Shown: positions 50,300 through 60,728, numbered from the stretch's first letter. The stretch: 64,000 nucleotides of DNA from Planctomycetes bacterium TMED75 (GCA_002171655.1 NHEC01000019.1:1-64000), one strand, 5' to 3'. Notes: generated from the sequence alone by a model not told the origin. Translations and numbers: made by a program.

Positions 50300-53200
50300 G
50301 TGCACGGACGCCCGAACAAACAACTGCTTTCCAGACTGAAGCCCGGGAACTGGGCGCTCGTGGGGGCCCTGCTTGCGGGGATCTGTGCCGACTCGATGCA
50401 GGCACGTCAGTCCAGTGACAATACAACCCTGGAGATCACGGGTGACCAACTGGGTGGGTTTGTCGTCCCGATTCTTCCGATCGAGAGCGACATCATCCTG
50501 GTCGCCCAACGAGCGCAGAATTGGAAGGTCGCCGACACCACCCGAATGTTGCTGGAAGGGGATGTCCAGATCGATGTAGGCGGGTATGCCTTCACCGCGA
50601 CCGATGCACTGGTGTGGATCGATCGAATCCCTTCGGAGCGTGGCCTGGTCAACCAACTGGCAGTCTACTTTCCCAAGGTGGAGGAACCCACGCGGCGAGC
50701 TGGGCTCGGCGTGACCGGAAAGGACGTGCTGGTGGTTGGCTCAGCGATCGGCAAGGTCACTCTGACAACCGCGGTGCGCGAAGAAGGCCCTCCTCCGATC
50801 ACCGAACTTCTGCGAGCCGGAGAAAAGAGACTGGCCGTCTATCTGCGTCAGATCACCGGCAACCCCCCATCACTGGCCAGGCGCCCGATCGCCTTCACAC
50901 CACCCCGTCCACCACTTCCGGTACCGGTACCCGGTGGCTCTCCATTGATTCCGGATCTGGAGGCAGAAGCCTTGGCGGGGCTGCCGAAGAAGATCCCACT
51001 TCCCACGGAAGTGATCGAATCCGTTCCCATCTTCCAGCCGCAGGGTCTGGTCTCCTTCACGGCAAATCAGATCGAGATCATGGAAGACACCGACACCATC
51101 GTCGCCGATGGTCGGTTTCTCGTGGATTACAACCCCATGGGATCCAATGATGCGTTCTCACCGCTTCAAATGAGCGCAAACGGTGGAGTCCTCTTTCTTG
51201 AAGAGGGATCAGTTGCGGCGATGCGTGGAGGTGAGCGCCAGATATCCATCGCGGACGTCAAGGGGATCTACCTCGAGCAGGACGTCACCGCCACGGACGG
51301 AAAATACGCCGTCCGAGCACAAGCCATCTACTACGACACCAGAACCAATCAGGCGATCATGGTGGATGCCGTGCTGCGAACCTACAACCGGTCGCGATCG
51401 GACAAGCCGGTGTATGCCCGTGCCAAGGAGATGAGGCAACTCTCCTCAGACGAATGGACCGCTGAAAAAGCGATGGTGTCCACGAGCAGCTTCTTTGTTC
51501 CCCAACTTTCGATCGGGCTGGACCGCGTCAAGATCACCAAGCAGCCGGGCGTCCAGGGTGTTGGCGGCAGAGGGGGGTTTGGATTGGGCGGGGGTTCAGG
51601 AGGTACGGGTACTGGCGGTGCGACAATGGTCGAAGGTGAGAATCTGACCATCCGCGCCGGTGGAGTTCCCTTCTTCTACTGGCCTTCTTTCTCGGGCGAA
51701 CTGGATGCAATTCCATTCAAGTCACTGAGAATCGGATACGACGAGGAGTTTGGAACAGAAATCGAAACCACCTGGAATCTCTTCTCCCTGCTTGGAATCC
51801 AGGCACCACCCAACACCAAGGCCGATTTGCTGCTGGACGGCTTTACCCTCCGAGGCCCGGCGGCCGGAATTGATTTCGCCTCCTCGGGAGCCGATTACAA
51901 GTCGGGGTTCAAGGCCTATGGACTCTACGACACGGGCGGAACCGATCGGACCAGCGCCGGAGTGTCGGTTCCGATCTCTGAATCATTGAGGGGTGAGGTC
52001 GAAGGCTTCTTCACTATGGCCCTGTCGAACAACCTGACTTTTCGCGCGGACCTCGCGTGGATGAGCGACCCCACCTGGTCGAGTGCCTGGCGAATTGGAG
52101 ACTTCGATTCCCGACTGGAGTACATGTCGGGCGCTTCTCTGGAATACCGAATTCGAAACACCCAGCTGGAACTGTCGGCCAACTACTCGGCGATTCCGTT
52201 TGTCGCGAACAACTACCTCATGGCCAGCAGACCCTACTACGTAGACAAGGCACCTGAGCTGGTCTACCGACGATATGCCGACGATCTCTTTGGTAATGAG
52301 CTCAGTTATTCGAGCAACTACTCAGCGACCTACATGCGAATCAACGTCACCAACGGAACCCCCGATGACCTGGGTGTTCCCAACGCCGCTTTCGCGATGA
52401 CCGATCCGAACCGGCGAGTCGCTGACGTGTACTACGGCGAAGCCGGCTACAACAATGACTTTGTCACCCGGCTCAACACCCGGCAGGAAGTCAGCATGCC
52501 GCTCAGCTACGGGGCGACCAACCTGGTCCCCTACCTCTCTGGTGATGTCACCGGATACATCGCGGAGCGATTCGGTTCCTACAACCCCGAGGCCAAGCAC
52601 ATCAGGTTCTTCGGATCGGTAGGCCTCAAGACCAATACCACCTTCGTGGAAGCCTTTAACGGCGTTCGCAACAATCTCTTCGATCTGGATCGAATGCGAA
52701 GCGTGACCCGTCCCTACGCACATCTGTGGGCAGGAGCTGATTCCCTGGACCAGGCCGGACTGCCGGTATTCGACCAGGAGATCGAGGCCATCAGCGGAGG
52801 AACCGCCGTCCGGGCGGGTGTCCGTCAGACGTTTCAGACCAAGCGAGGTGGCGGAAGCCGTCGCCGTTCAGTGGACTGGATCGATCTTGACGTTGGAGCC
52901 CAGTTGAATGATTCGACGGATGTCTTCACCGCAGCGGATGCCCGGACTCCCTGGAACTACGCCCAGAGCCCGACTCCGCTCTGGGTCGACTGGAGGCCCG
53001 AACTCTCTCAGTGGGGAAGTCACCTCTACGGAAACCTCAACTGGGAGCTGAGTGACACCTTCTCGATTGGTGGGTCCACCACCTACCTGGTGGATACCGT
53101 GACCGGCGTCGAGATCGATTCCAACGGCATCCAGACCCGGAAGGACTACGACGGGCTGATGACGGGTTCGATCGGATTTGAGGTCCAGCACTCTCCGGCA

Positions 53201-53467
53201 ATGAGCACGTACCTTGAGTATCGCTACATCCAACCAGGCGAAACAGAACTGATTCAGGGAGGCGTGGCCTACGAGCTGGGCAAACGATACATCATCGGCA
53301 TCACCCCTCAGTATGACCTTCGAGCCAACGAGCTGCGCTCGATCAACGGCGCACTGACCCGAACCTTTTCAGATTTCGACCTCGCAGTCCAGGGCGGGTA
53401 CGACGTGATCCGTGACACCCCGACCTTCAGTGTTCGACTGTCATTGCCCCCCGGCAACAGTCAGTGA
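50300..53467 (+). CDS. LptD/OstA-like outer membrane protein (GTG start)
   Basis: OstA-type 'TTRMLLEGDVQIDVGGYAFTATDALVWID', 'LVSFTANQIEIMEDTDTIVADGRFLVDY', 'GENLTIRAGGVPFFYWPSFSGELD'; C-terminal beta-barrel-like strands. Confidence 0.65.
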   Translation: MHGRPNKQLLSRLKPGNWALVGALLAGICADSMQARQSSDNTTLEITGDQLGGFVVPILPIESDIILVAQRAQNWKVADTTRMLLEGDVQIDVGGYAFTATDALVWIDRIPSERGLVNQLAVYFPKVEEPTRRAGLGVTGKDVLVVGSAIGKVTLTTAVREEGPPPITELLRAGEKRLAVYLRQITGNPPSLARRPIAFTPPRPPLPVPVPGGSPLIPDLEAEALAGLPKKIPLPTEVIESVPIFQPQGLVSFTANQIEIMEDTDTIVADGRFLVDYNPMGSNDAFSPLQMSANGGVLFLEEGSVAAMRGGERQISIADVKGIYLEQDVTATDGKYAVRAQAIYYDTRTNQAIMVDAVLRTYNRSRSDKPVYARAKEMRQLSSDEWTAEKAMVSTSSFFVPQLSIGLDRVKITKQPGVQGVGGRGGFGLGGGSGGTGTGGATMVEGENLTIRAGGVPFFYWPSFSGELDAIPFKSLRIGYDEEFGTEIETTWNLFSLLGIQAPPNTKADLLLDGFTLRGPAAGIDFASSGADYKSGFKAYGLYDTGGTDRTSAGVSVPISESLRGEVEGFFTMALSNNLTFRADLAWMSDPTWSSAWRIGDFDSRLEYMSGASLEYRIRNTQLELSANYSAIPFVANNYLMASRPYYVDKAPELVYRRYADDLFGNELSYSSNYSATYMRINVTNGTPDDLGVPNAAFAMTDPNRRVADVYYGEAGYNNDFVTRLNTRQEVSMPLSYGATNLVPYLSGDVTGYIAERFGSYNPEAKHIRFFGSVGLKTNTTFVEAFNGVRNNLFDLDRMRSVTRPYAHLWAGADSLDQAGLPVFDQEIEAISGGTAVRAGVRQTFQTKRGGGSRRRSVDWIDLDVGAQLNDSTDVFTAADARTPWNYAQSPTPLWVDWRPELSQWGSHLYGNLNWELSDTFSIGGSTTYLVDTVTGVEIDSNGIQTRKDYDGLMTGSIGFEVQHSPAMSTYLEYRYIQPGETELIQGGVAYELGKRYIIGITPQYDLRANELRSINGALTRTFSDFDLAVQGGYDVIRDTPTFSVRLSLPPGNSQ

Positions 53468-53600
53468 ACCGAGTCTCTTCGGATCCGATCAGGTCCGATC
53501 TCCCGACAACGCACCCCGGGAACCGATTACCAGAACAGCACTTCACGGGAACGAAGGCCGTCGAGAACACGGTGCGGAGTCTTCCACGACGCAGGTGCAT

Positions 53601-54659
53601 TCAGTCTGAATCAAACAATCCCGACGGGGGGACCACTCCAAGACTTTCGCAGGCCTGAGCCGTCAGGCAGCGGCCTTGTCGAGTGCGCGCAAGAAAACCG
53701 ATCTGAAGCAGGTAGGGCTCGACGACATCCTCGAGTGTCGCGGCATCGTCACCCATCGTGGCGGCAATCGCCTCGAGGCCGACGGGTCCACCCGAGTAGG
53801 TGTCTGCAATCGTCTTCAGGTACTTGCGGTCAAGTTCATCAAGGCCCCGCTCGTCGACTCCCTCCAGTGCCAACGCCTCACCGACTACTCCGGGCGTGAC
53901 TTCCCCGGATGCCCGGACCTGTGCGAAATCGCGCACTCTCCGCAAGAGTCGCAGGGCGACTCGTGGAGTTCCTCGGCTTCGGGAGGCAATGATTTGGAGG
54001 GCATCACGCGAGAGCGCCTTCATACCAAGCCGTTCAATGGCACGAGCCAGAATCTCCAGCAGATCATCGAGCCGGTAGTAGTCAAGGTGATGAGAAATAC
54101 CGAATCGACTGCGCAATGGCTGGGTGAGAAGTCCCGCACGCGTGGTGGCCCCGATGAGGGTGAATGGTTTGAGTCCGACGGTGATCACCTTGGCATGCAT
54201 TCCACTGTCAACCGTGAAGTCCACCTTGAAATCTTCCATGGCGGGGTAGATGTACTCCTCCACCGCTGCAGGAAGCCGGTGGATCTCATCGATGAAGAGA
54301 ACGTCACCCTCCCCCATCTTGGTCAGAGTACCGATCAGGTCTCCCGCCTTGGAAAGTGCAGGCCCGCTGGTGGTGTAAAGCCGAGTTCCCATCTCCGTGG
54401 CGATGACGTGTGCCAGGGTGGTCTTGCCCAGCCCCGGTGGTCCATGAAGCAGGACGTGTTCCATTGATTCTTTGCGCTGGCGAACAGCCTCCAGAGCGAT
54501 CGAGAGCCGCTCAACCAGCTCGCGCTGACCGACGTACTCAACCATTCGTACCGGCCGCAGCGCAGGACCACCCCCACTGGCGTCAGGGATCCTGCTGCCT
54601 TGTGACGGCTCCTGATCCTCGTGACGTTGTTCTGAAGTGACTACGCGATCTCTGGCCAT
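53601..54659 (-). CDS. ruvB: Holliday junction branch migration DNA helicase RuvB
   Basis: 'LRPVRMVEYVGQRELVERLSIALEA', 'HVLLHGPPGLGKTTLAHVIATEMG', 'LFIDEIHRLPAAVEEYIYPAMEDF', 'GATTRAGLLTQPLRSRFGI', 'GGPVGLEAIAA'. Confidence 0.96.
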   Translation of the reverse strand: MARDRVVTSEQRHEDQEPSQGSRIPDASGGGPALRPVRMVEYVGQRELVERLSIALEAVRQRKESMEHVLLHGPPGLGKTTLAHVIATEMGTRLYTTSGPALSKAGDLIGTLTKMGEGDVLFIDEIHRLPAAVEEYIYPAMEDFKVDFTVDSGMHAKVITVGLKPFTLIGATTRAGLLTQPLRSRFGISHHLDYYRLDDLLEILARAIERLGMKALSRDALQIIASRSRGTPRVALRLLRRVRDFAQVRASGEVTPGVVGEALALEGVDERGLDELDRKYLKTIADTYSGGPVGLEAIAATMGDDAATLEDVVEPYLLQIGFLARTRQGRCLTAQACESLGVVPPSGLFDSD

Positions 54660-54744
54660 GACCTCATCATCGCCACCCCAGAGAATTGATCAACCGCCAG
54701 CCTCGATCAGTCGAGGATTTCCGGGTGAATTGGAAGCAGATGGA

Positions 54745-55851
54745 TCATTTCAGTGCCCGAAGACGCTGGATCCGCTCGGTGAGCGGTGGATGAGTCGAAA
54801 ACACCGTGGACGCATCATGCCGACCGGAGCGCACCGCTCGCTTGAGTGGGTTGACGATGAACAGCGGAGCGGTTGACTGACCGACGTGCTGTAAGGGTTG
54901 TCGATGACCACCGAGCTTGCCCAAGGCGCCAATCAGGCCGTCGGGGTATCTGGTCAGTTCCACCGCCCCTGCATCAGCAAGAAATTCGCGCTGGCGGCTC
55001 ATCGCGAAACGAACCAGCATTGCACAGAGCGGAGCAAGAATGGCAAAGATGACGGCCAGCACCACGATCACGATCGCCAGGGGGTTGCTCCCACCACCTC
55101 CGCCGCGGCTGCTTCGGCCACCACCGCCACCAAACATGGCACTGTAAAAGGCCACTCGAGTACCGGCGTCCGCCGCGAAGATGATGATTCCCGCCAGAGT
55201 GGCCATCAACATCCCGAGCCGAATGTCGTAATGCCGGATATGGCTGATCTCGTGAGCGATCACACCCGCCAGTTCATCACGCGTGAGCATCTTGCGGAGA
55301 CCAGTGGTGATGGCGACCACCCCATGCTCAGGATCACGTCCGGTAGCGAATGCGTTCATCGCTGGATCCTCGATCAAATAGACCTTGGGCATCGGAATCC
55401 CCGCAGCGATCGAAAGCTCCTCGACCACATTGAACAACCGGGGATCATCGGGCTTGCTGATCTCGCGGGCTCCGGTCATGCGAAGGATCGCCGCCGAACC
55501 CCCGAACCAGCTCCAGATCGTGGCAATCACTGCGATCACAACACCAAAGACCGCCCCAACAAGGAATCCCATCATGAGCGGAGCGACCTGAAGTCCCTGT
55601 TGCTGGGAGTTCGTGGTGTCCGCCGACTCCCCGAACGCGACGATGATGATCCCGATCGCACCACAAAAGCACGTGATCAGCACGTTCATGAGCAGGATGA
55701 GAAACGCACTGTTGCGCTTGTTGCGGGCGATGAGGCCGGTGTAGGTGACGTTCGCCGGCAGCCCCTTGAGGGGAGCCTGCTCGTCATGGACCGCACCGGC
55801 TGAATCGGAGGGGGAGGGTGGGGGTGTTTTTTTCGAGACTGGTTCGGCCAT
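54745..55851 (-). CDS. htpX: M48-family metalloprotease, HtpX-like
   Basis: 'LTRDELAGVIAHEISHIRHYDIRLGM' (HExxH), 'NAFATGRDPEHGVVAITTGL', 'SRQREFLADAGAVELTRYPDGLIGAL'. Confidence 0.88.
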   Translation of the reverse strand: MAEPVSKKTPPPSPSDSAGAVHDEQAPLKGLPANVTYTGLIARNKRNSAFLILLMNVLITCFCGAIGIIIVAFGESADTTNSQQQGLQVAPLMMGFLVGAVFGVVIAVIATIWSWFGGSAAILRMTGAREISKPDDPRLFNVVEELSIAAGIPMPKVYLIEDPAMNAFATGRDPEHGVVAITTGLRKMLTRDELAGVIAHEISHIRHYDIRLGMLMATLAGIIIFAADAGTRVAFYSAMFGGGGGRSSRGGGGGSNPLAIVIVVLAVIFAILAPLCAMLVRFAMSRQREFLADAGAVELTRYPDGLIGALGKLGGHRQPLQHVGQSTAPLFIVNPLKRAVRSGRHDASTVFSTHPPLTERIQRLRALK

Positions 55852-55890
55852 GGATGCAGAAGTGCCTTGGGACTGGAGGCCCGGACTGGA

Positions 55891-56457
55891 TCAGAATTTG
55901 ACGTCGGGCACCTGGCGTTCGGAAGCATCCTCGATCTCAAAGAGATCTCGCTTCTCGAAGTTGAACATGCTCGCCACGATATTGGATGGAATCGCCTGCA
56001 GTTTTTCGTTGTAGTTGGCGGTCATCCGGTTGTAGTTGGTTCGGGCGAATCCGATTTTGTTCTCGGTACTGGTCAGCTCCTCCTGAAGCTGGAGAAAATT
56101 CTGATTGGCTTTGAGATCCGGATAGTTCTCAGAGAGCGCAAACAACTTGCCCAGCGCGGAGGAAAGCATGCCTTCAGCCTGCCCGGTTTCAGCCACCCCA
56201 TTGGCGCTGACCGCGGAATTGCGGGCCTGGACCACGTTTTCCAGGGTCTCTTTTTCGTGCGCGGCGTACCCCTTGACGGAGTTCACGAGGTTGGGGATCA
56301 GATCATGACGTCGCTTCAGCTGAACATCGATGTCGGACCAGGCGGTCTCGGACCCGATGCGGGCACGGACCAGCCCGTTGTAGAGCCCGAAAAACAACAG
56401 TGCCAGCACGAAGAGAATGATGATTCCGGCGATGAAGATAATGAGGATGAAACCCAT
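55891..56457 (-). CDS. lemA: LemA-family protein
   Basis: 'YNGLVRARIGSETAWSDIDVQLKRRHDLIPNLVNSVKGYAAHEKETLENVVQARNSA', 'ENYPDLKANQNFLQLQEELTSTENKIGFARTNYNRMTANYNEKLQAIPSNIVA'. Confidence 0.95.
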   Translation of the reverse strand: MGFILIIFIAGIIILFVLALLFFGLYNGLVRARIGSETAWSDIDVQLKRRHDLIPNLVNSVKGYAAHEKETLENVVQARNSAVSANGVAETGQAEGMLSSALGKLFALSENYPDLKANQNFLQLQEELTSTENKIGFARTNYNRMTANYNEKLQAIPSNIVASMFNFEKRDLFEIEDASERQVPDVKF

Positions 56458-56556
56458 GAGATGAGGTTCCTTTCAGCCCCGAAGGGCGGGTACCGTCGAT
56501 GACAGAGGATCGCAGGATGAAGCGAATTCAGCAAGTGCGACAGATTGCAGCTGGAT

Positions 56557-57261
56557 TCAGGCTCCACCAAGACTGGCGAGCAGCGAATCAAGATCCTGAA
56601 AGTCCTCGTGGATGACCATCGCTCCGGCCTGACCCAACAACTCTGCACGCTGGCCGCGGGCAAGGCCCACGAAGGAGATCCCCAGTGCGCGAGTCGCCTT
56701 CAGATCCCAGATGCCATCTCCCACGTAGACGATCCTTCCAAAATCAGCTGGGGTACACCGATGCAAGTCAGCCGCGCGGTCGATCGCAAGAGAGATGATT
56801 TGCTCGCGGGGATGGGCATCGCAGGCAAATGCTGAAGGCACACCTTCCCAGTCGATACCTGAGTGGCTCAATTTGAGCCGCGCACTTGGCGTCCACCCCC
56901 CCGTTGCAATCGCCACCGGATGCGACTGCCGATCGAGGGTGCTGAGCAGTCGGCGGGCCCCGGGAGTCGCCCGAATGCAGTCGGAGTTCTTGGCGTGAGC
57001 CTTTTCCAGGAGCCCGACGAAATGGTCCCGGAGCCGATCAAGCAGCGCCCGATCCGGTTCCACGCCGTGGTGCTCGCGGATCAAGGCACCGGCGATCGAC
57101 TCGTCCGTGGAATGGGGGTAGTGTGACCAGTCGGTGGACATCTCTTTGATTCCGAGGACGTCCTGGGCGGCAGTACGCCAACAGGCATCATCGAGACCCG
57201 AGGTCTGACAGAGTGTGCCGTCGATGTCGAATACAGTGAGTGGCATGGCGGGATCGGGCAT
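56557..57261 (-). CDS. HAD-superfamily hydrolase
   Basis: 'LTVFDIDGTLCQTSGLDDACWRTA', 'IVYVGDGIWDLKATRALGISFVGLARG'; ATG at 57261. Confidence 0.85.
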   Translation of the reverse strand: MPDPAMPLTVFDIDGTLCQTSGLDDACWRTAAQDVLGIKEMSTDWSHYPHSTDESIAGALIREHHGVEPDRALLDRLRDHFVGLLEKAHAKNSDCIRATPGARRLLSTLDRQSHPVAIATGGWTPSARLKLSHSGIDWEGVPSAFACDAHPREQIISLAIDRAADLHRCTPADFGRIVYVGDGIWDLKATRALGISFVGLARGQRAELLGQAGAMVIHEDFQDLDSLLASLGGA

Positions 57262-57317
57262 AAAGCCCTTGAACAACCTCCGGGGGCAGGATACCCCAAC
57301 CAGATAGAAGCGGTGAC

Positions 57318-58472
57318 ATGAACGAAAAGACAACGGAACGAGTACGAAGATCATTTCAACAAGACGAAGCCGTGCCGCCGGTGGTGACCTCCATCGCTCC
57401 GGGACGGGTCAATCTGATCGGCGACCATGTCGACTACACCGGCGGACTGGTGATGCCCATCGCCATCGACCGAAACACCGCGGTGGCGATAGGGCCGCAT
57501 GCCGGTGATTCTGAAATGATCGTGGATTTCCTTGACCTGGAGGGCCGGTCCGGGCTGGTTGTGGAGTCCTCGCAGGAGATGGATGGAACGGATCTCGATT
57601 ACATCCGAGGTCCGTTGATTCAGCTTCACGAGGCGGGTCTCAGGATTCCACCACTCAGACTCACCGTCTCCAGCACCGTGCCCATGGGCGCAGGCCTGTC
57701 TTCGAGCGCCGCGCTGCAGGTTGCCGTTCTTCTTGGCATACGGACCTACCTCGATAAACCGGTGAGTCCGCTGGAAGTCGCACTCGAGGCGCAGCGTTCG
57801 GAACACACGATCGGAACCCCGTGCGGACTGATGGACATGTACGTCAGTGCTGCCGCTCGGAATGGACATGCCTGCCTCATCGACTGTGGTTCCAACGATC
57901 TGGAGCAGGTGCCACTTCCGCCGGAATCAGAGGCGGTCTTCATCATTTCTGATACCAAGGTCCGACATGATCTTCGAGACGGCGGCTATGCAAAAAGACG
58001 TTCGGAATGCGAGCAGGCGGCGGAACGTATGGGGTATGCCCTGTTGAGTCAGGCGAGTCTCGAACAACTGGAAGCTGCCGCACTTCCGGAAAACCTCCAC
58101 CAAAGGGCACGCCACGTACTGAGTGAGAACCTCAGGGTCCGAACATTTTCCGACGCGTTGAAGCAAGGAGATCTCAAGCGTGCGGGTCAAGCGATGTTCG
58201 AGAGCCATCACTCACTGAGGGATGATTTCGACGTCTCCTGCAAGGAGCTGGACCTCATCGTCGAGATCGCAGAAACGATGTCTGGAGCCGGGATCTACGG
58301 CTCTCGCATGACCGGCGGTGGATTCGGGGGAAGCACGATCACGATGTGTCGACCGGAAGCAGAACCCGAATTTCGAAAACGCGTTGCCGAGGCGTTCGCA
58401 GCTCGATTCGATCACCAGCCGGATTCGATCAGAACCAGTGCCGCAGATGGCGCCCTGGTGATCACAATCTGA
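57318..58472 (+). CDS. galK: Galactokinase
   Basis: 'APGRVNLIGDHVDYTGGLVMPIAIDRNTAVAIGP', 'STVPMGAGLSSSAALQVAVL', 'CGLMDMYVSAAARNGHACLIDC', 'GSRMTGGGFGGSTITMC'. Confidence 0.95.
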   Translation: MNEKTTERVRRSFQQDEAVPPVVTSIAPGRVNLIGDHVDYTGGLVMPIAIDRNTAVAIGPHAGDSEMIVDFLDLEGRSGLVVESSQEMDGTDLDYIRGPLIQLHEAGLRIPPLRLTVSSTVPMGAGLSSSAALQVAVLLGIRTYLDKPVSPLEVALEAQRSEHTIGTPCGLMDMYVSAAARNGHACLIDCGSNDLEQVPLPPESEAVFIISDTKVRHDLRDGGYAKRRSECEQAAERMGYALLSQASLEQLEAAALPENLHQRARHVLSENLRVRTFSDALKQGDLKRAGQAMFESHHSLRDDFDVSCKELDLIVEIAETMSGAGIYGSRMTGGGFGGSTITMCRPEAEPEFRKRVAEAFAARFDHQPDSIRTSAADGALVITI

Positions 58473-59288
58473 TCACTTCGTCGGCGGCGTGGGAGCCACG
58501 GGCGGGGTGTCGGGTTTGTGGTCAGTGGAGTGAAGCAGGAGCGATTGCTTGTTTGTCTTGTTGTAGAAGATCATCGCCTGGATGTGACTGGCGGTTCTCA
58601 GTGCAATGGGGCCGGATCCCTGAGCGTAGAAGACATAACGGGAATCATCGATCTCGGCAGGACCGACGGAACCCTTGTACCGGGTACGAATGCAGATGGT
58701 TTCAAAGACACCCGCGGGCGTCTTGACTTCATAAGTGCCAAGTACCTCGTAGATGCAGCTCAATTTGCCCCGATGCGCGATCTCATTCGGCTTTGCAATC
58801 GATGCAACGGCAACTTCGATCTCGGAATGAACTGATGTGCCTGCGGGCTGATTGCTGAGCAGGACCGGCTCGGCGGGAGAGAAGCGGGCGATCGAACTGG
58901 TCTTGTCATCGACCTCCTGCGAGCGATAAAGGTTACTTGAGGTAAAAAGAATGGTGGAGACCTGACCCTTTCCCATGTGGACCAGGTGGACAGTTCGGTC
59001 ATCGGCCTGGGCCTCGACCTTGAAGCTCATTCCCTTGCCTCGGTCGTCACCGGCAACGATCAGAAAAACGCGATCGTCAAGATCAGCTGAGACGAATTCC
59101 TCGACCGCATTCACATCGGCAGAATCTGACTTGTGGGTGATCACCCCCGGCCCGAAGGTCTGGAGCACATCCGCAAGCTCCTCGTCCGCCTGAACCTGCA
59201 GAACGCAGACTGAGACGAACAGAAGAGGCATACTCATTCGTACTGAACCTCGGCTGAATGAACTCTTGATGACCCCGGAGCGATTCAT
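58473..59288 (-). CDS. Hypothetical exported protein (TapB/DUF3108-like fold cannot be excluded)
   Basis: 271 aa; signal-like 'MPLLFVSVCVLQVQA'; 'GTYEVKTPAGVFETICIRTRYKG...RYVFYAQGSGPIALRT'. Confidence 0.5.
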   Translation of the reverse strand: MNRSGVIKSSFSRGSVRMSMPLLFVSVCVLQVQADEELADVLQTFGPGVITHKSDSADVNAVEEFVSADLDDRVFLIVAGDDRGKGMSFKVEAQADDRTVHLVHMGKGQVSTILFTSSNLYRSQEVDDKTSSIARFSPAEPVLLSNQPAGTSVHSEIEVAVASIAKPNEIAHRGKLSCIYEVLGTYEVKTPAGVFETICIRTRYKGSVGPAEIDDSRYVFYAQGSGPIALRTASHIQAMIFYNKTNKQSLLLHSTDHKPDTPPVAPTPPTK

Positions 59289-59305
59289 GCGGTTATTCTA
59301 CACGG

Positions 59306-60019
59306 ATGAAGCACACACCAAGTTCACTGGCAGCAACCATTGGTATCGCACTGATTCTGCATCTCATGGGGTGCTCAGAGGGTTCGCCATCCGAAGAGAG
59401 CATTGCAGCAAAGGCCTCTGAGACTCCTCGAGCTTCGGGTGACACCGATCTCTACGCACAAATTGAGACCAACCGGGGCACATTCAAGATCCGGCTCAGA
59501 CCCGACCTTGCGCCAGTCGGAAATGCCAACTTTGTGAACCTCGTACAAAGAGGTTTTTACCACGGCCTCGAGGTCAACGCCGCCAACCGGACGAGCGCGA
59601 GTTTCGGGCTGGGAAATACGGTGCCGATCTTCACGGTGGCAAACGAGTATTCAACGGAGTTGATCTTCGATCGACCGGGAATCGTGGCCTGGACCTTTTT
59701 GGATACCAAAAGAGGCACCACCGATCAGATCTCTCATCCGACGCGTTTCTTTGTGACGAAGGCCCCCAATGAACCGTGGACTTTCCAGTATTCCCCCTTC
59801 GCAGAAGTGGTCGAGGGGCAGGATCAGGTCACACAAGCCAAACCCGGAGACTGGATCAGGTCAATTCGAATCATCGGTGATCCGGAACCACTGTTGCAAG
59901 AGCATGCGGAACTGATCCAGAACTGGAACAAGGCACTGCGCCTTGCCGGATACTACGCACCCGGAGAGATGGATGAGCTCAACAAGGACGTCGCACCGCC
60001 CTTTGTCAATTCCAACTGA
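59306..60019 (+). CDS. Peptidyl-prolyl cis-trans isomerase, cyclophilin-type lipoprotein
   Basis: 'LILHLMGCSEG' lipobox; 'AQIETNRGTFKIRLRPDLAPVGNANFVNLVQRGFYHGLEV'. Confidence 0.78.
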   Translation: MKHTPSSLAATIGIALILHLMGCSEGSPSEESIAAKASETPRASGDTDLYAQIETNRGTFKIRLRPDLAPVGNANFVNLVQRGFYHGLEVNAANRTSASFGLGNTVPIFTVANEYSTELIFDRPGIVAWTFLDTKRGTTDQISHPTRFFVTKAPNEPWTFQYSPFAEVVEGQDQVTQAKPGDWIRSIRIIGDPEPLLQEHAELIQNWNKALRLAGYYAPGEMDELNKDVAPPFVNSN

Positions 60020-60728
60020 GGCCCTTGGGCCACTCACGCCATCCCTGGAGGTCACAGCGGGCCACCAGTCGATCGATGTGATGCAGCTCTCCATAGACGA
60101 TTCGCGCACGTTCACTCGGATCAGGTTCCTGGAGAAGCTGATACCGAAGTCGCTCGTCCTTGACCAGAACGAATGAAGCCATCTCGATGAGGGTTTCAAT
60201 GGGGACTTCTTCCTGATCAACCCACTCCCGCACCGCCTCTGCAGCATGCATACGATTCAGTTGATCACCATGAAGCAGCCGCTTGAGTGCTTGTCGCACG
60301 ACGGGGGACGGTGCTTCGGCCAGGGGTGATTCAATCGGACGCAGATCCCCAACCCGGTACAGTCGATCGTCATCCGGCTCATCGACGGATCGAATTAAGG
60401 CCCGGCAGACCCCGTGAACCAGAATGTTTCTGCGCCCATCGGGAAGCAAGTGATTCTTGAGAATCCGGCCGATGCAGACGATGGGCTTGAGCGGAGGCGA
60501 ACCAACCGAGTCCGCGCCGACCAGTCCCTTTTCGAGAACCGCCAGCGCGATCGGGCCGGACTTGGAGAGGTCACCATCCACGGTATGGGCCATGCAGTCC
60601 TCGATCATCTGCCGATAGCGTGTCTCGAAGACATGCAACGGCTGGACTGTCTGAGGAAACAGAGCCACCCCAACAAGCGGAAAGAGAGGAATCGGCTGAT
60701 CGAAATCGACGAGGAAGGACCCAGACAT
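60006..60728 (-). CDS. Stand-alone LON substrate-binding domain protein
   Basis: 'PIPLFPLVGVALFPQTVQPLHVFETRYRQMIEDCM', 'GRILKNHLLPDGRRNILVHGVCRALI'; no AAA+ or protease domain in the ORF. Confidence 0.88.
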   Translation of the reverse strand: MSGSFLVDFDQPIPLFPLVGVALFPQTVQPLHVFETRYRQMIEDCMAHTVDGDLSKSGPIALAVLEKGLVGADSVGSPPLKPIVCIGRILKNHLLPDGRRNILVHGVCRALIRSVDEPDDDRLYRVGDLRPIESPLAEAPSPVVRQALKRLLHGDQLNRMHAAEAVREWVDQEEVPIETLIEMASFVLVKDERLRYQLLQEPDPSERARIVYGELHHIDRLVARCDLQGWREWPKGLSWN

